Positions 35,293 to 43,624 of a stretch of DNA of 64,000 nt are shown in pieces. The notes under the pieces were generated by a model. It saw only the letters and a list, made by a program, of their open reading frames with translations, made no database searches and had not been told where the DNA came from. Position 1 is the stretch's first letter; each line of letters opens with the position of its first letter. Origin of the DNA: Curtobacterium sp. PhB115 (GTDB lineage Bacteria; Actinomycetota; Actinomycetes; Actinomycetales; Microbacteriaceae); assembly GCF_003752025.1 (NCBI RefSeq), contig NZ_RJKR01000008.1, positions 186,001 through 250,000 of the forward strand. The letters are read 5' to 3'. The translations under genes were made by a program, and so were the position numbers.

Positions 35293-35415
35293 GAGGGGGT
35301 GGTGGCCCGTCTGCCGGACGCATCCAGAGTCGAGGGGGTGGTGACCCGTCTGCCGGACGCATCCAGAGTCGAGGGGGTGGTGACCCGTCTGCCGGACGCA
35401 TCCAGAGTCGAGGGG
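35293..35415. repeat. 39-bp tandem repeat, three copies plus a partial
   Basis: GAGGGGGTGGTGACCCGTCTG followed by CCGGACGCATCCAGAGTC is repeated at 35293, 35332 and 35371, with a partial fourth copy from 35410. The first unit has one base change. The array ends about 80 bp before the PPOX-type gene, in its upstream region, and no gene spans it. Confidence 0.95.
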
Positions 35416-35497
35416 CAGACTGGCCGGAACGGTACGGCCCCGCACAACCCGCGGTCGCACGTCGGGCACAACGGGGCGCACGACGCAAAGGAGCACC

Positions 35498-35986
35498 ATG
35501 ACCGACACACAGGAGCAGCGCGCCGCCATCTCGGACATCGTCCACGGCGCACACACGGCGCTGCTGACCACGGTGAGCGAGGACGGACAGCTGCACGCCC
35601 GCCCGCTCGCCGTGCAGGACAAGGCCTTCCACGGGACCCTCCGCTTCCTCGTGCAGGACGGCAGCGAGAAGGTCGAGGACATCGCGAGGAACCCGCACGT
35701 CAACGTCTCGATCGAGTCGCAGGGCGGCTACCTCTCCATCGCCGGCACCGCGACCGTCACCCAGGACGACAGCGTCATCGACGAGCTGTGGTCCCCGTTC
35801 GCCGAGGCCTGGTTCCCGGAGGGCCGCGACGACCCCTCGATCCGACTGCTCACGGTGTCGGGCGACTCGGTGGAGTACTGGACGCAGGACACCGGGCCGG
35901 TCGGCAGTCTGGTGCAGACCCTCAAGGCAGCGCTGGGCAAGCAGAGCCAGCCGGACACGGGCGACCACGGGACGATCGAGCTCTAG
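35498..35986 (+). CDS. Pyridoxamine 5'-phosphate oxidase-like FMN-binding protein
   Basis: A 162-residue protein of the FMN split-barrel (general stress protein 26-like) family: AALLTTVSEDGQLHARPLAV-type first strands (HTALLTTVSEDGQLHARPL), LRFLVQDGSEKVEDIARNPHVNVSIES and YLSIAGTATVTQDDSVIDELW, then AWFPEGRDDPSIRLLTVSG and VEYW. Members bind flavin and respond to stress or handle small redox molecules. AAAGGAG lies just upstream of the ATG. The upstream region carries the 39-bp repeats. Confidence 0.9.
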   Translation: MTDTQEQRAAISDIVHGAHTALLTTVSEDGQLHARPLAVQDKAFHGTLRFLVQDGSEKVEDIARNPHVNVSIESQGGYLSIAGTATVTQDDSVIDELWSPFAEAWFPEGRDDPSIRLLTVSGDSVEYWTQDTGPVGSLVQTLKAALGKQSQPDTGDHGTIEL

Positions 35987-36030
35987 GGGGCTGGCCGGGC
36001 CTAGCCGACGCCGGGCCGGCTGGCCGGGCT

Positions 36031-36096
36031 GGCCGGGGCCTGTCCGACGCCTGGCCGGGGCCTGTCCGACGCCTGGCCGGGGCCTGTCCGACGCCG
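36031..36096. repeat. 22-bp tandem repeat, three copies
   Basis: GGCCGGGGCCTGTCCGACGC plus CT repeats at 36031, 36053 and 36075, with more degenerate GGCCGGGCT copies before it. It sits directly before the bidirectional hairpin at 36095. Confidence 0.9.
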
Positions 36097-36138
36097 AACG
36101 ACGAAGCCGTTGTCGTGCGACGGCGGCTTCGTCGTTCG
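36095..36138. terminator. Bidirectional 15-bp hairpin terminator
   Basis: Arms CGAACGACGAAGCCG (36095-36109) and CGGCTTCGTCGTTCG (36124-36138) are perfectly complementary with a 14-nt loop. The right arm ends one base before the stop codon of the convergent mannosyltransferase gene, so it can end transcription from both sides. Confidence 0.85.
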
Positions 36139-37380
36139 CTACGGCGGGCCGAGCAGCCACAGCACCGCGACGAGCACGGGCTGCCCCGCGAGCGCCGCTG
36201 TGACGAAGGTCCACCGCATCCAGGGCTTCGCGACGAGCTCGGGTGACCCGAACAGCGGCGCCAACGGCATCAGCAACCGGGGCGTCGAAGCCATCGGCAA
36301 CGACACCGCGAAGATGTAGAGCGCGTACGCGGCCGAGTACAGCACCGTGGTCTGTCCGAGCCGCCGCGTGGACCGGCGGAGCAGCCACACCGGGTACCCG
36401 ACGAGCAGGAACACCACGATCAGGACCCCACCGACGCCGAGCCACCGCGCCGCGATGAGGAACCACGGGCTCAGCGGCATGAAGTCCACGCGACCGATGA
36501 AGTTCACCCACCAGGACATCTCGGTCTCGAGGTAGGCGTTCGGCGTCCCGGTGACGTGCGACGCGATGACCGGCCACGCCAGCCCCGCCGCCATCATCAC
36601 GAGCCCGGCGACGACGACCCGGAGCTGTTCGCGGAGCGGGAATGCCTCGAACACGCGGCCGTTCGACCGGCGTGCCCGGACGAAGCGGACGAGCGCGACG
36701 ACGCCCAGGACGAGCGGGATCGCCAGGGCCCCCGGGCGGGTGAACGCAGCCACGACGCCGAGCAGGGTGAGGAGCCAGTAGCGCCGGCGTTCGAGGGCGA
36801 GCAGCGCACCGAACGACAGCGCCAGGAACATGCTCTCCGCGTAGCCGACCTGCAGCAGGAACGACAGCGGGCCGCACGTGAAGAAGAAGACCGCCCACAT
36901 CGCGGCGGCGTCACCCGCGCGGTCACGGACCAACCGGTGCAGCAGGTAGGCGGCCAGCAAGCCCGCGAGCACGGCGATGAGTGGCGCGCCGACCTCGAAC
37001 GGCACCCCGGTCGAGGCGGTGAGCATCCGGATGGTGAACGGGAACGCGGGCAGGAACGCCCACGCGTTCTGCGCCACGTTGCCGGTGATGTCGAGCGGCA
37101 ACGCGTCCGGGTAGCCGTGCAGCGAGATCTGCTCGTAGTACTGGCCGTCCCACGCCGTCAGGAACGAGAGGAAGCCGTGCTCGTTGCCCCAGATCGCGTT
37201 GTCCGGCAGCGCCCGGCCGATGAGGGGGTACGCCAGTGCGAGCCAGAACGTCGACAGGATCCGTCCGCCGGTCCAGACGAGCAGCACCGCCGCCCACGCG
37301 GGCAGGGCGGTGACGGTGTCGAGCACACGTCGCCGGCCGTTCGCGAGGGCCTCGGTGGCCACGCCGTCGAGACGACTCAC
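36139..37380 (-). CDS. PIG-V-like mannosyltransferase (GT-C membrane glycosyltransferase)
   Basis: A 413-residue polytopic membrane protein. After helix 1 it has the loop WGNEHGFLSFLTAWDGQYYEQISLHGYPD, with the WDG..Y..I...GYP signature of PIG-V-type mannosyltransferases, then the AFLPAFPFTIRML segment (equivalent to FFPLYP). Such enzymes move mannose from a polyprenyl-phosphate carrier in cell-envelope assembly. About ten helices follow. The acceptor is unknown. Confidence 0.8.
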   Translation of the reverse strand: MSRLDGVATEALANGRRRVLDTVTALPAWAAVLLVWTGGRILSTFWLALAYPLIGRALPDNAIWGNEHGFLSFLTAWDGQYYEQISLHGYPDALPLDITGNVAQNAWAFLPAFPFTIRMLTASTGVPFEVGAPLIAVLAGLLAAYLLHRLVRDRAGDAAAMWAVFFFTCGPLSFLLQVGYAESMFLALSFGALLALERRRYWLLTLLGVVAAFTRPGALAIPLVLGVVALVRFVRARRSNGRVFEAFPLREQLRVVVAGLVMMAAGLAWPVIASHVTGTPNAYLETEMSWWVNFIGRVDFMPLSPWFLIAARWLGVGGVLIVVFLLVGYPVWLLRRSTRRLGQTTVLYSAAYALYIFAVSLPMASTPRLLMPLAPLFGSPELVAKPWMRWTFVTAALAGQPVLVAVLWLLGPP

Positions 37381-37578
37381 GCGGGTGCTCCTCGGCGTTC
37401 GGGCAGGGCTGACGACACCTAGCCAGGGTAGTCGCCCTCACCCTGGGTGATCCTCACGACGGCCTGGAGGCCCGTGGCTGCGTTCTGCATGGCGGAAAGC
37501 GGATGGTGGGTGGCCGGGTCCGGCAGCGGGCGTCCGCCTAGCCTGGAGTCTCCATCCACCGACCCTCGAGGAGCCACC

Positions 37579-37980
37579 GTGCCGAACTCCACCGCGCCGA
37601 AGACCGCCATCGTGACCGACAACGCCCCGAAGCCCGCTGGCCCGTACAGCCAGGGCATCGTGGCGAACGGGTTCATCTACACCGCCGGGTTCGGCCCGCA
37701 GGACCCGGCGACCGGTGCGATCGCCGACGACGTCGCCGGGCAGACCGCGCAGGTGCTGGCGAACGTCGCCGCTGTCCTCGCCGAGCACGGGGCGACGTTG
37801 GACGACGTGGTGAAGTCGACCGTGCACCTCGAGCACTCGGACCGCGACTTCCCGGCCTTCAACGAGGAGTACGCGAAGCACTTCACCCAGCCGTACCCGG
37901 TGCGGACGACGGTGCAGTCGCACCTCGCGAACATCCTGGTCGAGATCGATGTCGTGGCGGTGCTGCCGACCGGCGCCTGA
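37579..37980 (+). CDS. RidA-family enamine/imine deaminase
   Basis: A 133-residue RidA/YjgF protein: APKPAGPYSQGIVANGFIYTAGFGPQDPATG at the start, QVLANVAAVLAEHGATLDDVVKSTVHL in the middle and the catalytic Arg region YPVRTTVQSHLANILVEIDVVAVL at the end. RidA proteins hydrolyse reactive enamines made by PLP-dependent dehydratases. GTG 37579 follows a GAGGAG site; a TAGCCT box lies upstream. It converges on the operon containing a PLP-dependent enzyme (42273-43475), a functional link that is plausible but not shown. Confidence 0.9.
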   Translation: MPNSTAPKTAIVTDNAPKPAGPYSQGIVANGFIYTAGFGPQDPATGAIADDVAGQTAQVLANVAAVLAEHGATLDDVVKSTVHLEHSDRDFPAFNEEYAKHFTQPYPVRTTVQSHLANILVEIDVVAVLPTGA

Positions 37981-38089
37981 CCAGCGCTGGGGCGCTGCGG
38001 CGCCGGACCGGGCTGTGTCAGGCGGGCTGCGCCGGACCGGGCTGTGCCGGAGCGGGCTGTGTCAGGCGGACCGTGTCAGGCGGGTTGTG

Positions 38090-39715
38090 TCACCACCGCT
38101 CGTGCCGACGCAGTCCAGCTCCGGGTGTGGCGTGCGTGAGCCGTCCGTCGACGAGCACGGGGACCCCGGCGACGAGGACGTCGTCGATGCCCTCGGCCGG
38201 GCGCATCGGCTGGTCGTAGGTCGATCCCGCCGTGACCCGCTCGGGGTCCACGACGACGAGGTCCGCGACCGCGCCGGGCTCCAGGACCCCCCGTCGCCCG
38301 AGCCGCAGGCGCTCGACGGCCGTGGTCGACAGGTGCTGCTGGACCTCGAGCCAACTGAGTCGGCCGGTGCGGGCGAAGTCCTCCAGGTAGCGCGCGAAGG
38401 TGCCGTACGCCCGCGGGTGCGGGTGCGTCCCGACGAAGATGCCGTCCGACCCCGCCGTGTGCCCGGCCAGGCGGAAGAGCGGCGCGAGCTCGTCGGCGGT
38501 GCGGGGCCGGGGGACGCGCATCACTGCGGTGACCTGCAGGTCCGAGTCGACCAGGACGTCGAGGGCGAGGTCGACCGGGTCCGTCCCGGTGGCGTCTGCG
38601 GCCTCGGCGAGGGTGCGGCCTTGCAACGCGTGGAACTCCGCGGCGGGGACGTGCGACAGGGTGATCTGCTCCGCCCACCCGGTCCCGAGGTCAGCACGGG
38701 TGAGCACCCGGTCGAGCACCGCACCGCGCACCTGGGTTCGTCCGGCGTCGTCGGCGATCGCGAGGGCGAGGTCGTCGGTGCCGGGTCGGGCCAGGGCCGC
38801 CGGCAGCAGGAGCATCGACAGGATCGTGCAGCCGCGCGAGTACGGGTAGGCGTCGAAGGACATCGGCGCCCCGCTCGCGGCGAGCTCGTCGAGGGCGGTC
38901 ACCGCGAGGTCCACCGGTGCGTGCAGGTGCGACACGTGCGCCCGGACGCCCGAAGCGCGCACGATGTCCGCGATCTCGTCGAGGCCGGCACGAGCATTGC
39001 CCTCGTAGCCGCCCCGCATGTGCGAGACGTAGAGGCCGTCGGCCGCAGCGACCTCGGCGCAGAGGACGGCGAGCTCGTCCGTGTCGGCGAACAGCCCGGG
39101 TACGTAGTCGAGCCCGGTCGCGAGCCCGACGGCACCGGCCGCCAGGCCCTCACGCACCAGCGCCCGCATCGCCGCGAGCTGGTCGGCGGTCGCCGGTCCG
39201 GACTCGTCGCCCATCACCTGGTGTCGCACGGTGCCGGCGGGGACGAGCGTCGCCACGTTGAGCGGGGTGGTGCCGTCGTACGTCGCCAGGAGTCCGTCGA
39301 TGCCGCCGCCCCGGTAGGTCGGGTGCGGGCCGTCGATCGCGGCGAAGTAGGTGTCGGCGTACGAGCCGTCGCCGGGTGCCGGACCGACGCCGTCCTGGCC
39401 GGTGACGATCGTGGTGACGCCCTGCCGCAGGAGCGCGAGCTGGACCTGCTCGTCGAACACGAGCGAGCCCCCGTGCGAGTGCGCGTCCACGAACCCGGGC
39501 ATGACGAGTCGGCCGTCGCAGGCGACGACGTGCGCTCCGGCAGGGACGGGCAGGTCGGTTCCGACTGCGCGGACGGTGCCGCCCTCGACGAGGACGTCCG
39601 CACGGACCTGTTCCCCGTCGGCATCGAGTACCGAACCACCACGCAGCAGGACGGCCCCGGCGGCCCCTGCCGCGCCCGGGCTGCCCGTCATCAGCCGAGC
39701 ACTGCTGTCCGTCAT
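38090..39715 (-). CDS. N-acyl-D-amino-acid deacylase (D-aminoacylase) family
   Basis: A 541-residue amidohydrolase. Metal-site motifs are VMPGFVDAHSHGG near residue 75, SHMRGGYEGNA near 235, HVSHLHAP near 265 and GTHPHPRAYGTFARYL near 430; the C-terminus closes with LEPGAVADLVVVDPE. The family removes acyl groups from N-acyl-D-amino acids. It is the last gene of the five-gene operon and its ATG overlaps the aldolase stop. Between its stop and ridA is a 109-bp spacer with imperfect GGCTGTGTCAGGCGG repeats. Confidence 0.9.
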   Translation of the reverse strand: MTDSSARLMTGSPGAAGAAGAVLLRGGSVLDADGEQVRADVLVEGGTVRAVGTDLPVPAGAHVVACDGRLVMPGFVDAHSHGGSLVFDEQVQLALLRQGVTTIVTGQDGVGPAPGDGSYADTYFAAIDGPHPTYRGGGIDGLLATYDGTTPLNVATLVPAGTVRHQVMGDESGPATADQLAAMRALVREGLAAGAVGLATGLDYVPGLFADTDELAVLCAEVAAADGLYVSHMRGGYEGNARAGLDEIADIVRASGVRAHVSHLHAPVDLAVTALDELAASGAPMSFDAYPYSRGCTILSMLLLPAALARPGTDDLALAIADDAGRTQVRGAVLDRVLTRADLGTGWAEQITLSHVPAAEFHALQGRTLAEAADATGTDPVDLALDVLVDSDLQVTAVMRVPRPRTADELAPLFRLAGHTAGSDGIFVGTHPHPRAYGTFARYLEDFARTGRLSWLEVQQHLSTTAVERLRLGRRGVLEPGAVADLVVVDPERVTAGSTYDQPMRPAEGIDDVLVAGVPVLVDGRLTHATPGAGLRRHERW

Positions 39716-40371
39716 CGGCCGAGCGCTGCCACGAGTCGGGCGGCGCGCTCACGCAGGGCGCCGAGGTCGCCCGAGGTCAGGGCGTCCCCGACCAGCGGGG
39801 AACCGAGCCCGACGGCGACGGCCCCGGCGGCGAGGTAGTCGGCGGCGTCGTCGACCCCGATGCCGCCGGTCGGGATCACGTCGACGAAGTCGAGCGGGGC
39901 CAGCACCTGCTTGAGGAACGCCGGTCCGCCGAGCTGCGCGGCCGGGAAGACCTTGACCGCGCGGGCGCCGAGTTGCCACGCGCGGACGATCTCGGTCGGC
40001 GTCGCCGCCCCCGGGTACCAGCCGAGTCCGCGCTCGTGCGCCCGTTCCCCGAGGTCGGCGTCGAGGTGCGGGCTCACGGCGAAGGTCGCGCCGGCGGCGG
40101 CGGCCTCGTCGAGCTGTCGGACGTCCAGCACGGTGCCCACGCCGATCGACGCCGATGCGCCGTACCGCTCGACTGCCCAGGCGATGCCCTCTCGCCACCG
40201 CGGGGTGTTCGTGGTGATCTCGATCGCGGACACCCCGGCGTCGACCAGGGTCGCGATGACGTCCTCGACGTGGTCGCCGGTGCCACCGCGGAGGATCGCG
40301 ATCGCCGGACCGGCCTCGTGGCGGTGCCGGATGCCGGCGTGCCGTGCGGAGCTCGTGGTGCTGTTCGTCAT
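39712..40371 (-). CDS. eda: KDPG/KHG aldolase
   Basis: A 219-residue class I aldolase of the Entner-Doudoroff pathway, splitting 2-keto-3-deoxy-6-phosphogluconate to pyruvate and glyceraldehyde-3-phosphate. Motifs: AIEITTNTPRW (Glu for catalysis), GVGTVLDVRQLDEAAAAGATFAVSPH, and the Schiff-base Lys in RAVKVFPAAQLGGPAFLK; VDVIPTGGIGVDD follows. GAGGAAGAG precedes ATG 40371. The 82-bp gap to the kinase gene upstream carries a 30-bp repeat. Confidence 0.92.
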   Translation of the reverse strand: MTNSTTSSARHAGIRHRHEAGPAIAILRGGTGDHVEDVIATLVDAGVSAIEITTNTPRWREGIAWAVERYGASASIGVGTVLDVRQLDEAAAAGATFAVSPHLDADLGERAHERGLGWYPGAATPTEIVRAWQLGARAVKVFPAAQLGGPAFLKQVLAPLDFVDVIPTGGIGVDDAADYLAAGAVAVGLGSPLVGDALTSGDLGALRERAARLVAALGR

Positions 40372-40396
40372 GGTGCTCTTCCTCGAGTGGTCGGTG

Positions 40397-40456
40397 GTGG
40401 GCACGGTCTGGTCCCGCACGGTGTGGGTGGGCACGGTCTGGTCGCGCACAGCGTCA
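40397..40456. repeat. 30-bp direct repeat between kinase and aldolase genes
   Basis: GTGGGCACGGTCTGGTC plus CGCAC occurs at 40397 and 40427 with a 30-bp period; the second copy diverges at its end. It fills most of the only sizeable gap inside the operon. Confidence 0.8.
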
Positions 40457-41431
40457 GCGGTCGACGTGGTCGTGCACGGCGTGGTCGGTGTCCGACGGGT
40501 CGGGGGCGTGGTGCAGGGCGTCCGGGTCGGGCCGGCGCCAGTCGCTCTCGACGGTGCAGGCGAGGGCTCCGGCGTCGGCCGCGCGGTCGAGTGCCTCGGT
40601 CGCGTCCGCGCCGCCGAGCATCGCCGCGAGCCAGCCGGCGACGAACGCGTCCCCGGCACCGACCGGGTCGACCACGCGCACCGGAGTCGCCGGTCGCCGG
40701 AACAACACCCCGTCGATGGAGGCGACGGCCCCCCGGGAACCGAGCTTCACCACCGCACGACCACGGCCGAGGGCTGCGAGCTCGTGAGCCAGCGCTTCCT
40801 CGTCGTCGTCCTGTTCGTCGCGACCGAGCACGAGTCGGGCCTCGTCATCGCCGGCGAAGACCACCGCGGACCGCTCGGCGACCTGGCGGTAGTGGGACCG
40901 TGCGGCGTCCGGGTCGATGAGCTTCGGCCGGTGGTTGACGTCGAACGACACGGGGACGCCGGCGGCGTCGGCCCGGTCGAGCGCTGCCGCGACGGTGGCT
41001 CGTGCCGAATCCGAGAGGGCCAGCGTGATGCCCGTGACGTGCACGAGCGCCGCGGCCTCGACGACACTGCCCGGCAGGTCCGTCGCCGTGATGGCCGAGC
41101 CGGCCGATCCACGGCGGTGGTAGGTCACCCGGGTGCGCCCGTCGAGCAGGCGCTCCTTCATCATGATGCCGGTCGAGCGTTCGGGGTCGGCGACCGCGAC
41201 GACGTCGACACCCTCGCCACGGACGTCCGCGGCGACGCGGTCACCCGCGGGGTCCGTGCCGACGCGGCCGACCCACGTCGCGGGGACGCCGGCCCGGACG
41301 AGTCCGATCGCCACGTTGCTCTCGGCCCCGCCGGTGTCGACGCGCATGTGTTCGAGGTCCGGCACGGCTCCGACGTCGCGCCCGGTGAGGAGCAGCATCG
41401 TCTCGCCGAAGGTCAGCACGGGCCCGCTCAT
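40454..41431 (-). CDS. 2-keto-3-deoxygluconate kinase-like PfkB sugar kinase
   Basis: A 325-residue ribokinase-family kinase: FGETMLLLTG and the RVDTGGAESNVAIGLVRAGVPATWVGRVGTDPAGD N-terminal substrate region, FDVNHRPKLI, and the anion-hole motif VVDPVGAGDAFVAGWLAAML with the catalytic Asp. The sequence style and the neighbouring KDPG aldolase point to phosphorylation of 2-keto-3-deoxygluconate. The start overlaps the stop of the IclR gene (ATGA). Confidence 0.88.
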   Translation of the reverse strand: MSGPVLTFGETMLLLTGRDVGAVPDLEHMRVDTGGAESNVAIGLVRAGVPATWVGRVGTDPAGDRVAADVRGEGVDVVAVADPERSTGIMMKERLLDGRTRVTYHRRGSAGSAITATDLPGSVVEAAALVHVTGITLALSDSARATVAAALDRADAAGVPVSFDVNHRPKLIDPDAARSHYRQVAERSAVVFAGDDEARLVLGRDEQDDDEEALAHELAALGRGRAVVKLGSRGAVASIDGVLFRRPATPVRVVDPVGAGDAFVAGWLAAMLGGADATEALDRAADAGALACTVESDWRRPDPDALHHAPDPSDTDHAVHDHVDR

Positions 41432-42273
41432 CGGGCACCCCGTGCGAGTGCGAGCTGGGCAGAGGAGGACCCGAGTGCCACGGAGATCTCGTGCGCCGTG
41501 CGGACGACCCCGTCCCCGAGTTCGCGGACCGCCGCCGCCGGGAACCGGGACGCGAGCCCCGAGATGCTCATCGCACCGACGACCTGGTTCGCGTGGTCGA
41601 GCACCGGAGCGGCGACGCAGCGGATGTCCGGCTCGTTCTCGCGATCGTCGATGCCGTAGCCACGGCCGTGGGTGCGGTCGACCTCGTGTCGCCACCGGTC
41701 GTCGTCCGTGATCGTGTGCTCGGTCATCACCTCGACCGGCTCGGCGAGGACGCGCTCGAGCAACTCCGGTTCGCCGAACGCGACGATGGCCTTGCCGGAC
41801 GCCGTGTTCCGCATCGGGAGCCGGTTGCCGATGCGCGAGCCCATCCGGACGGTGCCACGCGTCTCGACCTTGTCGACGTAGACGATGTCCGTGCCGTCAG
41901 GGACGACCAGGTGGCACGTCAGGCCGGTCTGCTCAGCCGTGCGCCGGAGGAAGGGCGCGGCGGCGGAGCGCAGGTCGATGCCCTCGAGGTAGCTCTGCCC
42001 GAGCAGCAGTGCTCCGAGGCCGAGTGTGAACCCGGCGTCGGGTGTGCGGCGCAGCAGGTCGTTCTCGAGCATCGGCGCGGTGAGCCGGAGCACCGTCGAC
42101 TTCGAGGTGCCGAGTTCCGCCGCCAGCTCGGACAGGCTCACCGAGGTCGCCCCGCTCCGGGTGCGGTCGGCGATGCGGTCGAGCAGCCGGAGCCCCCGAC
42201 GGAGGGAGAGCGCGGCGTTCCGTGCGGGGCCGTCCCCCTCGATCGGCACGGGGGCCGGGGTCGTCGCGCGCAT
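41428..42273 (-). CDS. IclR-family transcriptional regulator
   Basis: A 281-residue regulator: N-terminal winged helix (RRGLRLLDRIADRT, LSELAAELGTSKSTVLRLTAPMLENDLLRR) and a C-terminal effector domain (FLRRTAEQTGLTCHLVVPDGTDIVYVDKVETRGTVRMGSRIGNRLPMRNTASGKAIVAFGE). It sits inside the operon, between the PLP enzyme and the kinase, and probably controls it in response to a sugar acid. ATG 42273 shares one base with the upstream stop; a GTG at 42282 is possible. Confidence 0.92.
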   Translation of the reverse strand: MRATTPAPVPIEGDGPARNAALSLRRGLRLLDRIADRTRSGATSVSLSELAAELGTSKSTVLRLTAPMLENDLLRRTPDAGFTLGLGALLLGQSYLEGIDLRSAAAPFLRRTAEQTGLTCHLVVPDGTDIVYVDKVETRGTVRMGSRIGNRLPMRNTASGKAIVAFGEPELLERVLAEPVEVMTEHTITDDDRWRHEVDRTHGRGYGIDDRENEPDIRCVAAPVLDHANQVVGAMSISGLASRFPAAAVRELGDGVVRTAHEISVALGSSSAQLALARGAR

Positions 42274-43475
42274 CAGAACCACGTCGCGATCGTTCGGAGG
42301 ACCGTGTCGTCATCGTCGATGACCTGGACCTCGCGCCACTTGTCGAAGACGGTGCAGGGGTGGGAGATGCCGAACACGACGACGTCGCCCGGCGTCAGCG
42401 CGGGGGCCCCCTCCGCCAGCGCGAGGTAGCAGTGCTGGTCGTCGAGGCGGGTGACGGTGACCGCCCCGGGCGGTGGGACGACCTGTGGGGCGTCAGCCGG
42501 GCCTCCTGGACGGGCAGGCCGGACCGACCGCACCACCGGCAGCCCCTCGTCGAAGGAGATGTCGCGTTTCCCGACCGCGACGAACGCGAGCCCGGGTTCC
42601 GGGCAACTCGTGACCCGACCCCAGACCTCGATCGCGGCGGTGAGCGAGCCCTCGGCAGGGTGTCGACCGAACGGCGTGCGCTCGGCGTAGAAGCCGTCGT
42701 CGTGTGTGAGGTACGCGCCGGAGCGCAGCAGGACGTCGAGGTCGTCAGGTCGGGCGGCGACGGCGTCGACGACGGCGTCGAACCAGGCGCTGCCGCCCAT
42801 GCTGAGCAGTGCGCGACCGCTGACCAGGTCACGGACGTCGGCCGCGACCGCGAGCACCCCCACGACGTACTCGCGGGCGGCGTCGACCCCGGGCAGCCCG
42901 CCCTCGTAGCCGGAGACACCGCGGAACACGAGCCCGGAGTCGTGGGCGACCTGTGCAAGGGAACGTGCGGCATCGGGGGAGCGGACCCCGGTGCGCCCGC
43001 CGGGGAACCCCATCTCGACCAGGACGTGGAGCTCGCCGTCGACGGAGTCCTGGGCGGCGACGGCGGCGGCCACCCCGGCATCGGAGTCCACGTAGCAGAG
43101 CACGTCGGCTTCCGGGTCGACGGCGCGACGTGATGCGAGCCATGCCAGCCCCGCGGGGTCGAGCGCCTCGTTCGCGACGAGGATGCGGTGGGTGCCGTGC
43201 TCCCACGCGACCATCGCCTGCTGGACCGAGGCGACCGTGACGCCCCAGGCGCCGGCGGCGGCCTGCCGTGCAGCGAGGTCCGGCGCCATGTGCGTCTTCA
43301 TGTGCGGCGCGAACAGCAGCCCGTGGCGCTCGACGTAGTCCTGCATGACCGCGGTGTTGTTCGCGAGCGCGGACTCCCGCAGGGTCATCACGGGCAGGTG
43401 CGCGTCGTCGAGGACGTGGCGCTGCGCCGGTGCTGCCGGGTCCGGTGCGCCCTTCGTGGTCACGCTGTCGGTCAT
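42273..43475 (-). CDS. PLP-dependent D-serine dehydratase / D-threonine aldolase-like enzyme
   Basis: A 400-residue fold-type III PLP enzyme. PLP Lys is in LLFAPHMKTHMAPDLA (about residue 59). The C-terminal domain carries the zinc pair His and Cys in GISHPCTVFDKWREV, as in DSD1-type D-serine dehydratases and related amino-acid ammonia-lyases. It leads the operon with IclR, KDG kinase, KDPG aldolase and D-aminoacylase. In that context it could be a D-glucosaminate ammonia-lyase producing 2-keto-3-deoxygluconate. A strong AGGAGG site precedes ATG 43475. Confidence 0.85.
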   Translation of the reverse strand: MTDSVTTKGAPDPAAPAQRHVLDDAHLPVMTLRESALANNTAVMQDYVERHGLLFAPHMKTHMAPDLAARQAAAGAWGVTVASVQQAMVAWEHGTHRILVANEALDPAGLAWLASRRAVDPEADVLCYVDSDAGVAAAVAAQDSVDGELHVLVEMGFPGGRTGVRSPDAARSLAQVAHDSGLVFRGVSGYEGGLPGVDAAREYVVGVLAVAADVRDLVSGRALLSMGGSAWFDAVVDAVAARPDDLDVLLRSGAYLTHDDGFYAERTPFGRHPAEGSLTAAIEVWGRVTSCPEPGLAFVAVGKRDISFDEGLPVVRSVRPARPGGPADAPQVVPPPGAVTVTRLDDQHCYLALAEGAPALTPGDVVVFGISHPCTVFDKWREVQVIDDDDTVLRTIATWF

Positions 43476-43624
43476 CGTCGAGCCTCCTGTCGTCGCGCTG
43501 CCCCCACGCTCCCGCTCGACGGGTCCGTGGGGCAACGCCACCCTCCTCATCATTCTGCAATGCACAAAGGCGCGCTCGGAAGGCGCGGGACCGACGTCGG
43601 TTGGGGCATAGCATTTGATGTGAC
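43476..43624. promoter_or_regulatory. Divergent promoter region with A/T-rich patch
   Basis: The 149-bp spacer between the catabolic operon and the MFS gene holds an A/T-richer patch at 43549-43570 (CATTCTGCAATGCACAAAG) containing a TGCA-A-TGCA palindrome, a good candidate operator for the IclR protein. A TAGCAT box at 43608-43613 could be the -10 of the MFS gene. Confidence 0.45.

Noticed and set aside
35065-36246. 393-residue plus-strand frame over the repeats and the PPOX gene
   Set aside because: Encodes repeat-derived sequence and the alternate frame of the PPOX gene; no ribosome site and no family pattern.
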